DNA of 48,102 bases from assembly GCA_017466215.1 (NCBI GenBank), contig JAFTUO010000082.1:1-48102 (forward strand). The letters run 5' to 3'. Numbering within the stretch: position 1 is the stretch's first letter; each line of letters begins with the position of its first letter. The stretch comes from Oscillospiraceae bacterium (GTDB taxonomy: Bacteria > Bacillota > Clostridia > Oscillospirales > Oscillospiraceae). The translations under genes were made by a program, and so were the position numbers. Below, in pieces: positions 6,762-15,822 of this stretch. The notes below the pieces were generated by a model. It did not search any database and was not told the DNA's origin. It saw only the letters and a list, made by a program, of their open reading frames with translations.

Positions 6762-6790
6762 TGCAAAAGTGTGCTGTCTGGGGATATAAT
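6761..6790 (+). promoter_or_regulatory. Promoter of the uxaC-kdgK operon
   Basis: TTGCAA (6761-6766), an 18-bp spacer and TATAAT (6785-6790). A second TATAAT lies at 6796-6801. Confidence 0.65.
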
Positions 6791-6821
6791 GTAAATATAA
6801 TGCGAGAATAGGGGGTATTTT

Positions 6822-8222
6822 ATGAAGCCTTTTCTCTGTGAAGATTTTTTGCTGAAAACGGAAACCGCAAAGCAGCTGTATCATAATGTGGCGGCGAAGC
6901 TGCCGATTATCGACTACCACTGCCACGTGAGCCCCAGAGAGATCTTTGAGGATCGGCACTTTGCCAACATCACCCAGGTTTGGCTGGGCGGCGACCACTA
7001 TAAGTGGCGGCTTATGCGCGGCAATGGCATCGAGGAGTATTACATTACCGGCGATGCACCCGACAGGGAGAAATTCCAGAAGTTTGCGGAAACACTCCCC
7101 AAGGCCATTGGCAATCCTCTGTATCATTGGTGTCATTTGGAGCTGAAAAACTATTTCGGTTACAACGGCATCTTAAACGGCGAAACTGCCCAGCAGGTTT
7201 GGGAATTGGCAGAGCGGATACTGGCACAGCCGGATATGGGCGTTCGTGGCTTGATCGAAAAGAGCAATGTGGCGATGATCGGCACTACAGACGATCCGGT
7301 GGACGATCTGCACTGGCACAAAAAGCTGGCGGAAGATCCTGATTTTCATACGGTGGTGGCGCCTTCCTTCCGCCCGGATAAAGCGCTTAATTTGGACAAG
7401 CCCGGCTGGCGGGAATATATCGCCAAGCTGGCTGAGATTTCCGATGTGCAGATTACCGGTTTGGACACTCTGAAAGCAGCGCTGGGCAACCGGATCGCAT
7501 ACTTTGCGCAAAACGGCTGCCGCGCCAGCGATCACGGCTTGGATTATATGGCCTTCCGGGAAGCAACGGATGAGGAACTGGATGCCATCATCAAGCGCGG
7601 TCTTGCAGGGGAGAGTACCTCTGTGGAGGATGCGGAAAAGCTGCGCACGGCGCTGCTTGTGTTCTGCGCCGGGGAGTACATAAAACACGGCATCGCAATG
7701 CAGATACACTATAACTGCCTGCGTAACCCCAACTCCAAAATGCTGCAGACCTTAGGTCCCGATACCGGCTTTGACTGCATCGGATCGAACAATGGCGGCG
7801 CTGCTCTGGCAAAGCTTTTGGACACATTGTACCGGCAGGACATTTTGCCCCGCACCATTCTGTATAGCTTAGATGCCGGTGACAATGCGTTTTTGGATAC
7901 GCTGATGGGCGCGTTCCAGGGTCCGGAGATCCCCGGCAAGATCCAGCACGGCAGTGCCTGGTGGTTCAACGACAACAAAACCGGTATGCAGGAGCAGCTG
8001 ACAAGCCTGGGCAATCTGGGGGTTTTGGGCAACTTCATCGGTATGCTTACCGACTCCCGGAGCTTCCTTTCCTACACCCGCCACGAATATTTCCGCAGAA
8101 TACTGTGTGATCTGATCGGTACGTGGGTGGAAAACGGCGAGTATCCCAACGATGACAGCCAGCTGCAGGAGATCGTTTCCGGTATTTGTTATTACAACGC
8201 AAAACGCTACTTTAATATTTAG
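6822..8222 (+). CDS. uxaC: Glucuronate isomerase (uronate isomerase)
   Basis: The 466-residue product matches UxaC throughout, an amidohydrolase-superfamily enzyme that converts D-glucuronate to D-fructuronate (and galacturonate to tagaturonate). Visible family features: PIIDYHCHVSPREI near residues 29-42 with the metal-binding HCH, WLGGDHYKWRLMR, CHLELKNYFG, TTDDPVDDLHWH, MQIHYN and a late LTDSRSF. It is the first gene of a five-gene operon and supplies the next two enzymes. ATG 6822 follows GGGGG at 6 bases, a G-rich but weak ribosome site compared with its neighbours. Confidence 0.95.
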   Translation: MKPFLCEDFLLKTETAKQLYHNVAAKLPIIDYHCHVSPREIFEDRHFANITQVWLGGDHYKWRLMRGNGIEEYYITGDAPDREKFQKFAETLPKAIGNPLYHWCHLELKNYFGYNGILNGETAQQVWELAERILAQPDMGVRGLIEKSNVAMIGTTDDPVDDLHWHKKLAEDPDFHTVVAPSFRPDKALNLDKPGWREYIAKLAEISDVQITGLDTLKAALGNRIAYFAQNGCRASDHGLDYMAFREATDEELDAIIKRGLAGESTSVEDAEKLRTALLVFCAGEYIKHGIAMQIHYNCLRNPNSKMLQTLGPDTGFDCIGSNNGGAALAKLLDTLYRQDILPRTILYSLDAGDNAFLDTLMGAFQGPEIPGKIQHGSAWWFNDNKTGMQEQLTSLGNLGVLGNFIGMLTDSRSFLSYTRHEYFRRILCDLIGTWVENGEYPNDDSQLQEIVSGICYYNAKRYFNI

Positions 8223-8233
8223 GAGGAACTTGT

Positions 8234-9334
8234 ATGCCAATGCAAATGGGTTTCCGCTGGTACGGCGAAGGCAACGACAAAATTAAACTCTCTGATATTA
8301 AGCAGATCCCCGGTGTTACCAGCATCGTGTGGGCACTGCACCACAAAATGCCCGGTGAGATCTGGGAGGAAGCTGAAATTGCCGAAGTTATGGATCAGCT
8401 CCACGCTTACGGCTTTAACGGTGATGTTGTGGAGTCTGTGAATGTCCACGACGACATCAAGATCGGCAAGCCCACCCGGGATGCACTGATCGAGAACTAT
8501 AAGCAGTGCATCCGCAATCTGTCCAAATTCGGTGTTAAGGTCATCTGCTATAACTTTATGCCGATTTTCGACTGGACCCGCAGCAATCTGTTCCACGAGA
8601 TCGGCGACGGCTCTACTGCGCTGTTCTACGAAAAGGGTATGATCCAGGATGACTACAACGCAATGGCAAAGTACATTCTGGACTTTACCGAAAAGTACAA
8701 TATGTCTTTCCCCGGCTGGGAGCCGGAACGAATGGCAAAGCTGGATCAGCTTTTCAAGGATTACGCGGATGTTGACCACGAGAAACTGTGGGCCAACCTC
8801 AAATACTTCCTGGAAGCAATTATGCCCACCTGCCAGGAGTGCGACGTGAAGATGGCCATCCATATGGACGATCCCCCCTGGGATATTTTCGGTCTGCCCC
8901 GCCTGCTGATCAATGAGCAGAATATTGACCGCTTCCTGAAGATGGTGGATCATCCTTACAACTGTCTGACGCTGTGCTCCGGCTCTCTCAATGCCGATCC
9001 CAGCAATGATGTTGCGGCAATCGTCCGCAAGCACTGCGACCGGATCGCATTTGCGCATATCCGCAATGTCAAGCATTTTGACAACGGCGATTTCTCCGAA
9101 GCATCCCACCGGGATTGCGACGGTGATACCGGCATTCTGGAGATTTTGAAGGCATACCACGAGTGCGGTTTTGAAGGATATATCCGCCCCGACCACGGCC
9201 GTCATCTGTGGGATGAGGGCCCCGGCAATGTCCGCCCCGGCTATGGACTGTACGACAGAGCGCTGGGCATTATGTATATGCTGGGCGCTTGGGATCTGCT
9301 GGATAAGCAGGCCGGCAAGAAAACAACTGTGTAA
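8234..9334 (+). CDS. uxuA: Mannonate dehydratase
   Basis: 366 residues, typical UxuA length. It removes water from D-mannonate to give 2-keto-3-deoxygluconate, an Fe/Mn-dependent TIM-barrel reaction. Recognisable stretches are MGFRWYGEGN at the start, VVESVNVHDDIK, the metal site around HMDDPP, CSGSLNADPSND, HIRNVK and RPDHGRHLW. The start lies 11 bases after the uxaC stop codon, with AGGAGG overlapping the stop region. In pathway order it acts after the reductase encoded next to it. Confidence 0.95.
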   Translation: MPMQMGFRWYGEGNDKIKLSDIKQIPGVTSIVWALHHKMPGEIWEEAEIAEVMDQLHAYGFNGDVVESVNVHDDIKIGKPTRDALIENYKQCIRNLSKFGVKVICYNFMPIFDWTRSNLFHEIGDGSTALFYEKGMIQDDYNAMAKYILDFTEKYNMSFPGWEPERMAKLDQLFKDYADVDHEKLWANLKYFLEAIMPTCQECDVKMAIHMDDPPWDIFGLPRLLINEQNIDRFLKMVDHPYNCLTLCSGSLNADPSNDVAAIVRKHCDRIAFAHIRNVKHFDNGDFSEASHRDCDGDTGILEILKAYHECGFEGYIRPDHGRHLWDEGPGNVRPGYGLYDRALGIMYMLGAWDLLDKQAGKKTTV

Positions 9335-9352
9335 TTATTGGAGGTAATGACT

Positions 9353-10198
9353 ATGCTGAATCTTCCCCTGAATATTGATTTTAAGGAAAAAGTTGTGGTA
9401 GTAACCGGTGCAGGCGGCCTGATCTGCGGTGCTATGGCCCGTGCCTTTGCCCAGTCCGGCGCAAAGGTGGCGGCTCTGGACCTGAATGAAGAAGCAGTGA
9501 ATAAACTGGCTGAGGAGCTTCGTGCCGAGGGCTTCATCTGCAACGGCTACAAGGCAAACGTGCTGGATCCCGATGCGCTGGAGCAGGTCCATCAGGCAGT
9601 CCTGAAGGATCTGGGTCCTTGCGATATCCTGGTCAACGGCGCAGGCGGCAACAATCCCCGTGCCACCACCGACAACGAGTATCAGCACGAGGCTAAGGAG
9701 GGCGGCAAGTCCTTCTTTGATTTGGATGCTTCCGGCGTGGACTTTGTGTTCAAGCTGAATTTCCAGGGCACACTTCTGCCCACCCAAGCCTTTGCAAAGG
9801 ATATGGTGGCCAAGCAAAAGGGCTGCATTCTGAACATCTCTTCTATGAATGCATACACCCCCTTGACCAAGATCCCTGCTTACTCCGCTGCCAAGGCCGG
9901 TATTTCCAACTTCACACAGTGGCTGGCGACCCACTTTGCCGGCACCGGCATTCGCTGCAATGCCATCGCCCCCGGCTTCCTGGTGTCTGCCCAGAATAAG
10001 GCGCTGCTGTTTAATGAGGACGGCACACCCACGGCCCGCAGCGCCAAGATCCTGAACGGCACACCTACCGGCCGTTTTGTGGACGCAGATGAGCTGTTGG
10101 GCGCAACGCTGTTTTTGTGCGATGACCGGTCTGCGTCCGCCATTACCGGCGTAGTCCTGCCCATCGACTGCGGCTTTGCCGCTTATTCTGGCGTATAA
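9353..10198 (+). CDS. SDR-family D-fructuronate reductase (mannonate oxidoreductase)
   Basis: A 281-residue short-chain dehydrogenase/reductase: VVVTGAGGLICGAMAR nucleotide-binding turn at residues about 15-30, acidic D in AALDLN (suggesting NAD preference), VNGAGG in the NNAG position, catalytic Ser in ISSMN and YSAAK for the Tyr-Lys pair. It probably reduces fructuronate to mannonate, the job done in Bacillus subtilis by an SDR-type UxuB, whereas E. coli UxuB is from another family. The specific substrate is inferred from its position between uxuA and eda. Start chosen at 9353, 8 bases after GGAGG; ATG 9347 and TTG 9338 are too close to or overlap the site. Confidence 0.88.
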   Translation: MLNLPLNIDFKEKVVVVTGAGGLICGAMARAFAQSGAKVAALDLNEEAVNKLAEELRAEGFICNGYKANVLDPDALEQVHQAVLKDLGPCDILVNGAGGNNPRATTDNEYQHEAKEGGKSFFDLDASGVDFVFKLNFQGTLLPTQAFAKDMVAKQKGCILNISSMNAYTPLTKIPAYSAAKAGISNFTQWLATHFAGTGIRCNAIAPGFLVSAQNKALLFNEDGTPTARSAKILNGTPTGRFVDADELLGATLFLCDDRSASAITGVVLPIDCGFAAYSGV

Positions 10199-10210
10199 GG
10201 GGAGGGCAAT

Positions 10211-10840
10211 ATGACTGTTCTGGAAAGATTGGCAAACTCCATCGTTGTGCCGGTTGTTGTCCTTGAAAAGGCGGAAGATGCCATTCCCACCGCTCAGGCA
10301 ATGCTCGCTGGCGGCGTGGATACTATGGAGATCACGTTCCGTACTGCCTGTGCCCCTGAGGCCATCAAGGCAGTTGCTGACAACTGCCCCGATGTACTGG
10401 TTGGCGCCGGTACGATCATCAATGTGGAGCAGGCAAAGCTGGCAGTTTCTATGGGCGCGAAGTTTATCGTATCTCCCGGCTTCAGCGATGAAGTGGTCGG
10501 CTGGTGCGTAGAAAACGGCATTCCCGTTGCTCCGGGTTGTGTAACGCCCACGGAGATCATGGCAGCGCTGAAGCACGGCCTGACTATGGTCAAGTTCTTC
10601 CCCGCAAATGTATACGGCGGCCTGAATGCGATGAAGAATCTGGCAGCACCTTTCGTGGGCCTGAAATTCCTGCCCACCGGCGGCGTGAATACTACCAACA
10701 TCAAAGAATATGTGGACGCACCCTTTGTCCACGCCGTAGGCGGCAGCTGGGTCTGCCCCAAGGCAGAGATCTCTGCCGGCAACTGGGATAAAATCACACA
10801 ACTGTGCCTGGAAGCAAGACGGGCTGCAAAAGGAGAATAA
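10211..10840 (+). CDS. eda: Bifunctional 2-keto-3-deoxy-6-phosphogluconate/4-hydroxy-2-oxoglutarate aldolase
   Basis: A 209-residue class I aldolase of the KDPG/KHG family that splits KDPG into pyruvate and glyceraldehyde-3-phosphate, the last step of the route. MEITFRT (about residues 39-45), LVGAGTI, VSPGF, VAPGCVTPTEIMAAL and the Schiff-base lysine in TMVKFFPANVYGG are all present. It sits 12 bases after the reductase gene with GGGGAGGG as ribosome site and ends 2 bases before kdgK, so translation of the two is probably coupled. Confidence 0.95.
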   Translation: MTVLERLANSIVVPVVVLEKAEDAIPTAQAMLAGGVDTMEITFRTACAPEAIKAVADNCPDVLVGAGTIINVEQAKLAVSMGAKFIVSPGFSDEVVGWCVENGIPVAPGCVTPTEIMAALKHGLTMVKFFPANVYGGLNAMKNLAAPFVGLKFLPTGGVNTTNIKEYVDAPFVHAVGGSWVCPKAEISAGNWDKITQLCLEARRAAKGE

Positions 10841-10842
10841 TA

Positions 10843-11871
10843 ATGGCTAAGATTGTTACTTTCGGCGAACTGATGCTGCGTCTGCAGCCTTATAACTACG
10901 AGCGCTTTGTTCAGTGCGACCACGTGGAGTTTACCTTTGGCGGCGGCGAAGCCAATGTGGCGGTTTCTCTTGCCAACTACGGTATGGATGCCGCGTATGT
11001 TACCAAGCTTCCCACCCATTCCATCGGCCAGGCTGCTGTGAACTCTCTGCGCCGCTATGGTGTGGATACCTCTATGATCGTCCGTGGCGGCGAAAGAGTA
11101 GGCATCTACTTCAATGAGAAGGGCGCTTCCCAGCGTGGCTCTGTGTGCATCTATGACCGCGCCCACTCTGCGATCCAAATGGCGGATCCTGCAGAGTTTG
11201 ATTGGGATACCATTTTTGAGGGCGCTGAGTGGTTCCATTTTACAGGCATCACCCCTGCACTGGGTGCGAATATGGTGGAAGCCTGCCGCCAGGCCTGCAT
11301 TGCTGCAAAGAAGCGCGGCGTGAAGATCTCCTGCGACCTGAACTACCGTGGCAAGCTGTGGACCCGCGACCAGGCAAGAGCCGCTATGACCGAGCTGTGT
11401 CAGTATGTGGATGTGTGCATCTCCAATGAGGAGGATGCCAAGGATGTCTTCGGTATCGAGGCAGAGGCTACCGATATCTATGGCGGCAATCTGAACCACG
11501 AGGGCTATAAGTCCGTTGCCAAGCAGCTGGCTGACAAGTTCCAATTTGAAATGGTGGCAATTACCCTGCGCGAGAGCCGCTCTGCTTTTGATAACGGCTG
11601 GAGCGCTATGCTCTACAACGTGGCAGAGGACGAGTACTGCTTCTCCAAGAAGTATGACCTGCACATTATTGACCGCGTTGGCGGCGGCGACTCCTTCGGC
11701 GGCGGCCTGATCTACGCTTTGCTTTCCGGCAAGGACACCCAGGCAGCTGTGGAGTTTGCTGTAGCAGCCTCTGCGCTGAAACACTCTATCGAGGGCGACT
11801 ACAATATGGTCAGCGTTGCGGAAGTGGAAAAGCTGGCCGGCGGCGACGGCTCCGGCCGTATCCAAAGATAA
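10843..11871 (+). CDS. kdgK: 2-keto-3-deoxygluconate kinase, PfkB family
   Basis: A 342-residue ribokinase-family enzyme phosphorylating KDG to KDPG for the aldolase encoded just upstream. The PfkB signatures are GGGEANVAVSLANYG (about residues 31-45) and DRVGGGDSFGGGLIYAL with the catalytic Asp (about 275-291); CDLNYRGKLW is typical of KDG kinases. ATG 10843 has AAAGGAG 8 bases upstream; an earlier in-frame start at 10804 would lie inside eda and lacks a ribosome site. Last gene of the operon, followed by a strong terminator. Confidence 0.93.
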   Translation: MAKIVTFGELMLRLQPYNYERFVQCDHVEFTFGGGEANVAVSLANYGMDAAYVTKLPTHSIGQAAVNSLRRYGVDTSMIVRGGERVGIYFNEKGASQRGSVCIYDRAHSAIQMADPAEFDWDTIFEGAEWFHFTGITPALGANMVEACRQACIAAKKRGVKISCDLNYRGKLWTRDQARAAMTELCQYVDVCISNEEDAKDVFGIEAEATDIYGGNLNHEGYKSVAKQLADKFQFEMVAITLRESRSAFDNGWSAMLYNVAEDEYCFSKKYDLHIIDRVGGGDSFGGGLIYALLSGKDTQAAVEFAVAASALKHSIEGDYNMVSVAEVEKLAGGDGSGRIQR

Positions 11872-11883
11872 GGTTTTCCTATG

Positions 11884-11913
11884 AAAAGCCAGCCCGGTGG
11901 GCTGGCTTTTTGT
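11884..11913 (+). terminator. Terminator of the uxaC-kdgK operon
   Basis: AAAAGCCAGCCC and GGGCTGGCTTTT form a perfect 12-bp stem with a GGT loop and a T-run, 12 bases past kdgK. Confidence 0.9.
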
Positions 11914-11941
11914 ATGTTAGCAGTAAAATTGCAAAAAATAG

Positions 11942-11970
11942 TGGAAATTATGGAAACAGTGCGCTATAAT
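11942..11970 (+). promoter_or_regulatory. Promoter of the trkA operon
   Basis: TGGAAA (11942-11947), 17 bp, and consensus TATAAT (11965-11970). The -35 is a weak match. Confidence 0.5.
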
Positions 11971-12028
11971 ATCCCTTAAGTAAAAATGTATTCTGGCTCA
12001 AATAACGGATAGGAAAGGATACAATGCG

Positions 12029-13384
12029 ATGAAAATTGCAATTATCGGTCTTGGTACCATCGGCAGAACAATACTGAAGCATCTGTCCGGCGAGGGACAC
12101 ACCATCACCATCATTGATGAGGACAAGATGAAGATCGAAAAACTCATCGAAAGATATGATGTGTTCGGCGTTGTGGGCAACGGTGCTTGCCTGGATATTC
12201 AGAAAGAGGCAAATGTGGAGGATGCGGATCTGGCGATCGCCTTGACGGACAGCGATGAGCTGAACGTGTTTGCCTGCCTCGTGGCGAAGAAGCTGGGCGT
12301 GCAGAACACCATTGCCCGTGTGCGCAATCCCGATTACCGCAAGCAGATCACCCAGATGAAGGACGATTTGGGCATTGCGATGATCGTAAATCCCGAGCTG
12401 GAGATGGCGGATGAAATATTCAATATCATCAACCTGCGCAGCGTAGTGCGCATCGAGCATTTTGCCAAGGGCAGAGTGCTGCTGGCGGAGATCGTGGCAG
12501 AGAAGGGCAGCCCTCTGATCGGTGAGACGCTGATCAGCCTGGGCAAAAAGCTGAATACAAGAGTGCTGATCTGCGCTGTGCAGCGCGGAGATCAGGTGAT
12601 CATTCCCTCCGGCCGTTTCCAGATCGAAGAAGGGGACAAGATCCACTTCACCTCCGATGCCAGAATGCTGGGCGATTTCCTGGCAGAAGTGAAGCTGGTC
12701 AAATCGGCATTCAAGAATATTATGATTGTCGGTGGCGGCAGAACGGCATATTATCTGGCAGATTTTCTCTCCCAGAAGAAGTACAATGTCAAGCTGCTGG
12801 AAAGTGACGGAGCCCGCTGCGAAGAGCTGGCGGAGCTTTTGCCCCGGGTCACCGTGGTGTGCGGCAACGGCACCCAGCACGATGTGCTGCTGGAAGAGGG
12901 TATCGAGGCGATGGACGCCTTTGTGGCTCTGACCGATATCGACGAAGAAAATATGATCGTTTCTATGTTCGCCAACAAGAAAAAGGTGAAGAAGACCATC
13001 ACTCAGATCAAAAGTGATGACCTTTTCGGTATGCTGGACGAGCTGGGAATCAACAACAATGTATCCTCCAAGCAGATCGTTGCGGGACGCATCATCAGCT
13101 ACATCCGCGCCCTTGCCAATACGGTGGGCAGTAATGTGCTGACGATGTATCAGTTGGTTAACGACCAGGTCGAGGCACTGGAGTTTGCAGCAAAGCGGGA
13201 AAACCGCTTTTATAACAAGCCTCTTCGTGAGCTGCAGCTGAAGAAGAATTGCCTGGTGGCCTGCATTATCCGTCAGAATGAGATCATCATCCCCGACGGC
13301 AATGCCGAGATCAAGCTGGGCGACAATGTTGTGGTGGTCACTACCCATAAGAACTTTGATGATTTGAACGATGTGTTCGAATAA
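12029..13384 (+). CDS. trkA: Trk potassium uptake system, regulatory subunit TrkA
   Basis: 451 residues with two RCK modules in tandem, the normal TrkA layout. Each has an NAD-binding turn: IAIIGLGTIGRT at residue 2 and IMIVGGGRTAYY at about 231, each followed by an RCK_C half (EMADEIFNIINL and the C-terminal NAEIKLGDNVVVV). The protein binds nucleotide in the cytoplasm and gates TrkH, encoded 8 bases downstream. AGGAAAGG precedes the start at 9 bases; a tiny out-of-frame ATGCGATGA overlaps the start codon and could modulate initiation. Confidence 0.95.
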   Translation: MKIAIIGLGTIGRTILKHLSGEGHTITIIDEDKMKIEKLIERYDVFGVVGNGACLDIQKEANVEDADLAIALTDSDELNVFACLVAKKLGVQNTIARVRNPDYRKQITQMKDDLGIAMIVNPELEMADEIFNIINLRSVVRIEHFAKGRVLLAEIVAEKGSPLIGETLISLGKKLNTRVLICAVQRGDQVIIPSGRFQIEEGDKIHFTSDARMLGDFLAEVKLVKSAFKNIMIVGGGRTAYYLADFLSQKKYNVKLLESDGARCEELAELLPRVTVVCGNGTQHDVLLEEGIEAMDAFVALTDIDEENMIVSMFANKKKVKKTITQIKSDDLFGMLDELGINNNVSSKQIVAGRIISYIRALANTVGSNVLTMYQLVNDQVEALEFAAKRENRFYNKPLRELQLKKNCLVACIIRQNEIIIPDGNAEIKLGDNVVVVTTHKNFDDLNDVFE

Positions 13385-13392
13385 GGGGAATT

Positions 13393-14934
13393 ATGAACTA
13401 TAAGAAGATAGGAAAGATCCTGGGCAAGATTATGGTGCTGGAGGCTGTGCTGATGCTGGCGCCTCTTGCGGTCAGCTTTGTTTACCGGGAATCTTTGTCC
13501 CATAAACTGGCATTTGCCATTCCCATCGCCGTTCTGGCTGCGGGAGGAATGCTGCTGCAGCTGCTGAAGCCGAAGCGCAATGCCCTGTATCAGAAAGAGG
13601 GCTTTGCCCTGACAGCGTTGGTATGGGTGGTTATGGCGCTGTTTGGTGCGATTCCTTTTGTAATTAACCGGGATATCCCCAATTATGTAGACGCCTGCTT
13701 TGAGATAATGTCCGGTTTTACCACCACCGGTGCCAGCATCGTAACAGATATCACCGCAATGTCCCGTTCTACGCTGTTTTGGAGAAGCTTCTCCCATTGG
13801 ATCGGCGGTATGGGCATCCTGGTATTTGTGCTGATCTTCATTCCGGAGAGCAACGACGGCTCTTCGATGCACCTTCTGCGGGCAGAAAGCCCCGGCCCTC
13901 AGGTGGGCAAGATCGTTTCGAAGATGAAGGTTACTACCAGAATCCTGTACCTGATCTATTTAGGTATGACTGTTTTGGAAGTCATTGTCCTGATGCTGGA
14001 TAAGCCTATCGCCGGCTATGAGAACGAGCAGTTCTTCTTCAGCCTGCTGGCTACATTCGGCTGCGCAGGTACGGGCGGCTTTGGTTTTATCCCGGGCAGT
14101 ATGGAGCTGTTCCACCCCTTCTCTCAGTACGTGATGGCCACATTCCTGATTTTCTTTGGCGTCAATTTCAGTTTGTACTATCTGATTTTGATCGGCAAGA
14201 TCAAGGATGTGATGCGCAGCGAAGAATTCCGCAGCTATTCTCTGATCGTCGCGTGCGCCATAGGCTTTGTATTTCTGAGTCTGATGGCCCGGTTTGAATC
14301 CTTCCCACAGACATATACCACAGAGGAAGCGTTCCGCCATTCCTATTTTCAGGTGGCTTCGCTGATCACAACAACGGGCTATACGACTCAGGATTACGAT
14401 GTTTGGCCAATGCTGGCAAAGACAGTTCTTGTGTTACTGATGTTTACCGGCGCAATGGCCGGTTCTACTGCCGGTGGCATTAAGGTGTCCCGTATTGTTA
14501 TTGCAATGAAGGGCGCATTCATTAATGTCCGTAAACTGATCAATCCCCGCTATGTACCGAAGGCAAAGTTTGAGGGGAAGACCTTGGAGCAGAAGACCAT
14601 CAACGACGTTTTCGGCTTCATAACGCTGTATTTTTTCCTGCTGCTGGCGGCAGTATTCATTCTGTCGTTTGATCCTGCCAATGGACAGGTTGTCAGCATT
14701 GCATCGGATGAGGGAATCCATACGGTTACACACGGCTTCTTCAGCAATTTCTCTGCGGTCCTGGCGTGCATTTCCAATATTGGCCCGGCGTTTGAGGCCG
14801 TTGGCCCCTATGCGAGCTATGCAGATTACAGCGTAGTTTCCAAAATCACGCTATCATTGATGATGCTGATCGGCAGACTGGAGATATTCCCGGTGCTGAT
14901 TCTGTTCAGCAGAAGAACCTGGAAGCGGATCTGA
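13393..14934 (+). CDS. trkH: Trk potassium uptake system, membrane subunit TrkH
   Basis: A 513-residue membrane protein with the fourfold M1-P-M2 pore repeats of the SKT superfamily. Selectivity-filter-like strings are visible: SGFTTTGAS (about 105-113), FGCAGTGGFG, LITTTGYTT and the region around NFSAVLACISNIGPAF. It forms the potassium channel gated by TrkA from the gene just upstream. The start follows AAGGGGAA, 8 bases after the trkA stop codon. Nothing unusual in length or order. Confidence 0.94.
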   Translation: MNYKKIGKILGKIMVLEAVLMLAPLAVSFVYRESLSHKLAFAIPIAVLAAGGMLLQLLKPKRNALYQKEGFALTALVWVVMALFGAIPFVINRDIPNYVDACFEIMSGFTTTGASIVTDITAMSRSTLFWRSFSHWIGGMGILVFVLIFIPESNDGSSMHLLRAESPGPQVGKIVSKMKVTTRILYLIYLGMTVLEVIVLMLDKPIAGYENEQFFFSLLATFGCAGTGGFGFIPGSMELFHPFSQYVMATFLIFFGVNFSLYYLILIGKIKDVMRSEEFRSYSLIVACAIGFVFLSLMARFESFPQTYTTEEAFRHSYFQVASLITTTGYTTQDYDVWPMLAKTVLVLLMFTGAMAGSTAGGIKVSRIVIAMKGAFINVRKLINPRYVPKAKFEGKTLEQKTINDVFGFITLYFFLLLAAVFILSFDPANGQVVSIASDEGIHTVTHGFFSNFSAVLACISNIGPAFEAVGPYASYADYSVVSKITLSLMMLIGRLEIFPVLILFSRRTWKRI

Positions 14935-14951
14935 GTAAAGAGGGTAAACTT

Positions 14952-15809
14952 ATGAAAATTCGCAATACAATTAAAGAGTTTGCCATCATTACCTTTGGCA
15001 CGATCATCATAGCCGCGGGCGTCTATTTCTTTATGCTGCCCAGTCAGGTTTCTGTGGGAAGCGGCGCAGCGCTGGCAATGGTGCTGAGCAATTTTATCCC
15101 GCTTTCTGTTTCTGCCATCACGCTGATTATGAACGTGGGCCTGCTGATCCTTGGATTTATTCTGATCGGCCCGGAGTTCGGTGCGAAAACGATTTACTGC
15201 TCCGTGCTGATGCCGCTGACGATGGGCGTTTTTGAGGTGATCTTCCCCAATTTCCAGTCCATTACCCAAGACCCGATGCTGGATGTTGTCTGCAATATCC
15301 TGCTGGTCGGCATCGGCCTGTCCATTCTGTTCCCGCGCAATGCTTCCTCCGGCGGTCTGGACATCGTGGCGAAGATTATGAATAAGTACCTGAAGATGGA
15401 TCTGGGCAAGGCAATGGCCTATTCCGGTATGGCTGTGGCGCTGTCATCTGCGCTGTGTTATGACAGCAAGACGGTGGTCCTCAGCGTGCTTGGCACATAC
15501 TTTGGCGGTATGATCCTGGACCATTTCATTTTCGGTGTTAATATCAAACGCCGTGTCTGCGTGATCTCCAAGGAGCTGGATACCATCGTGGATTTTGTTC
15601 TGCACGAGCTGCACAGTGGTGCGACGCTGGGTGAAATCATCGGTGCGTATGACAAAACGCCAAATATGGAGATGGTTACCATCGTGGACAAGCACGAGTA
15701 CAGAAAATTGATGGACTTTATCCACAAGGTCGATCCCAAGGCCTTTGTAACTGTCTATTCCGTCAGCGATATGCGCTATCAACCGAAAGTAAAAAAGCAG
15801 CAGCCTTAA
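14952..15809 (+). CDS. YitT family membrane protein (DUF2179)
   Basis: A 285-residue YitT family protein: about five or six membrane segments in the first 200 residues (opening with EFAIITFGTIIIAAGVYFF, ending near GGMILDHFIFG), then a soluble DUF2179 domain with the usual YDKTPNMEMVTIVDKHEYRK pattern. Function is not established for most family members. It lies 17 bases after trkH and is probably co-transcribed with it, which hints at ion or envelope homeostasis but does not show it. Its stop codon lies in the loop of a terminator shared with the convergent gene. Confidence 0.88.
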   Translation: MKIRNTIKEFAIITFGTIIIAAGVYFFMLPSQVSVGSGAALAMVLSNFIPLSVSAITLIMNVGLLILGFILIGPEFGAKTIYCSVLMPLTMGVFEVIFPNFQSITQDPMLDVVCNILLVGIGLSILFPRNASSGGLDIVAKIMNKYLKMDLGKAMAYSGMAVALSSALCYDSKTVVLSVLGTYFGGMILDHFIFGVNIKRRVCVISKELDTIVDFVLHELHSGATLGEIIGAYDKTPNMEMVTIVDKHEYRKLMDFIHKVDPKAFVTVYSVSDMRYQPKVKKQQP

Positions 15810-15822
15810 GGCTGCTGCTTTT
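15793..15822. terminator. Bidirectional terminator with both stop codons in its loop
   Basis: AAAAGCAGCAGCC and GGCTGCTGCTTTT form a perfect 13-bp stem; the TTAA loop holds the TAA of the YitT gene on the plus strand and, shifted by one base, the TAA of the acetyltransferase on the minus strand. Confidence 0.9.

Noticed and set aside
156..11871. Genomic island or prophage spanning the glucuronide locus
   Set aside because: No integrase, no phage genes, uniform codon use and ordinary operon signals; only the IS ends are mobile.
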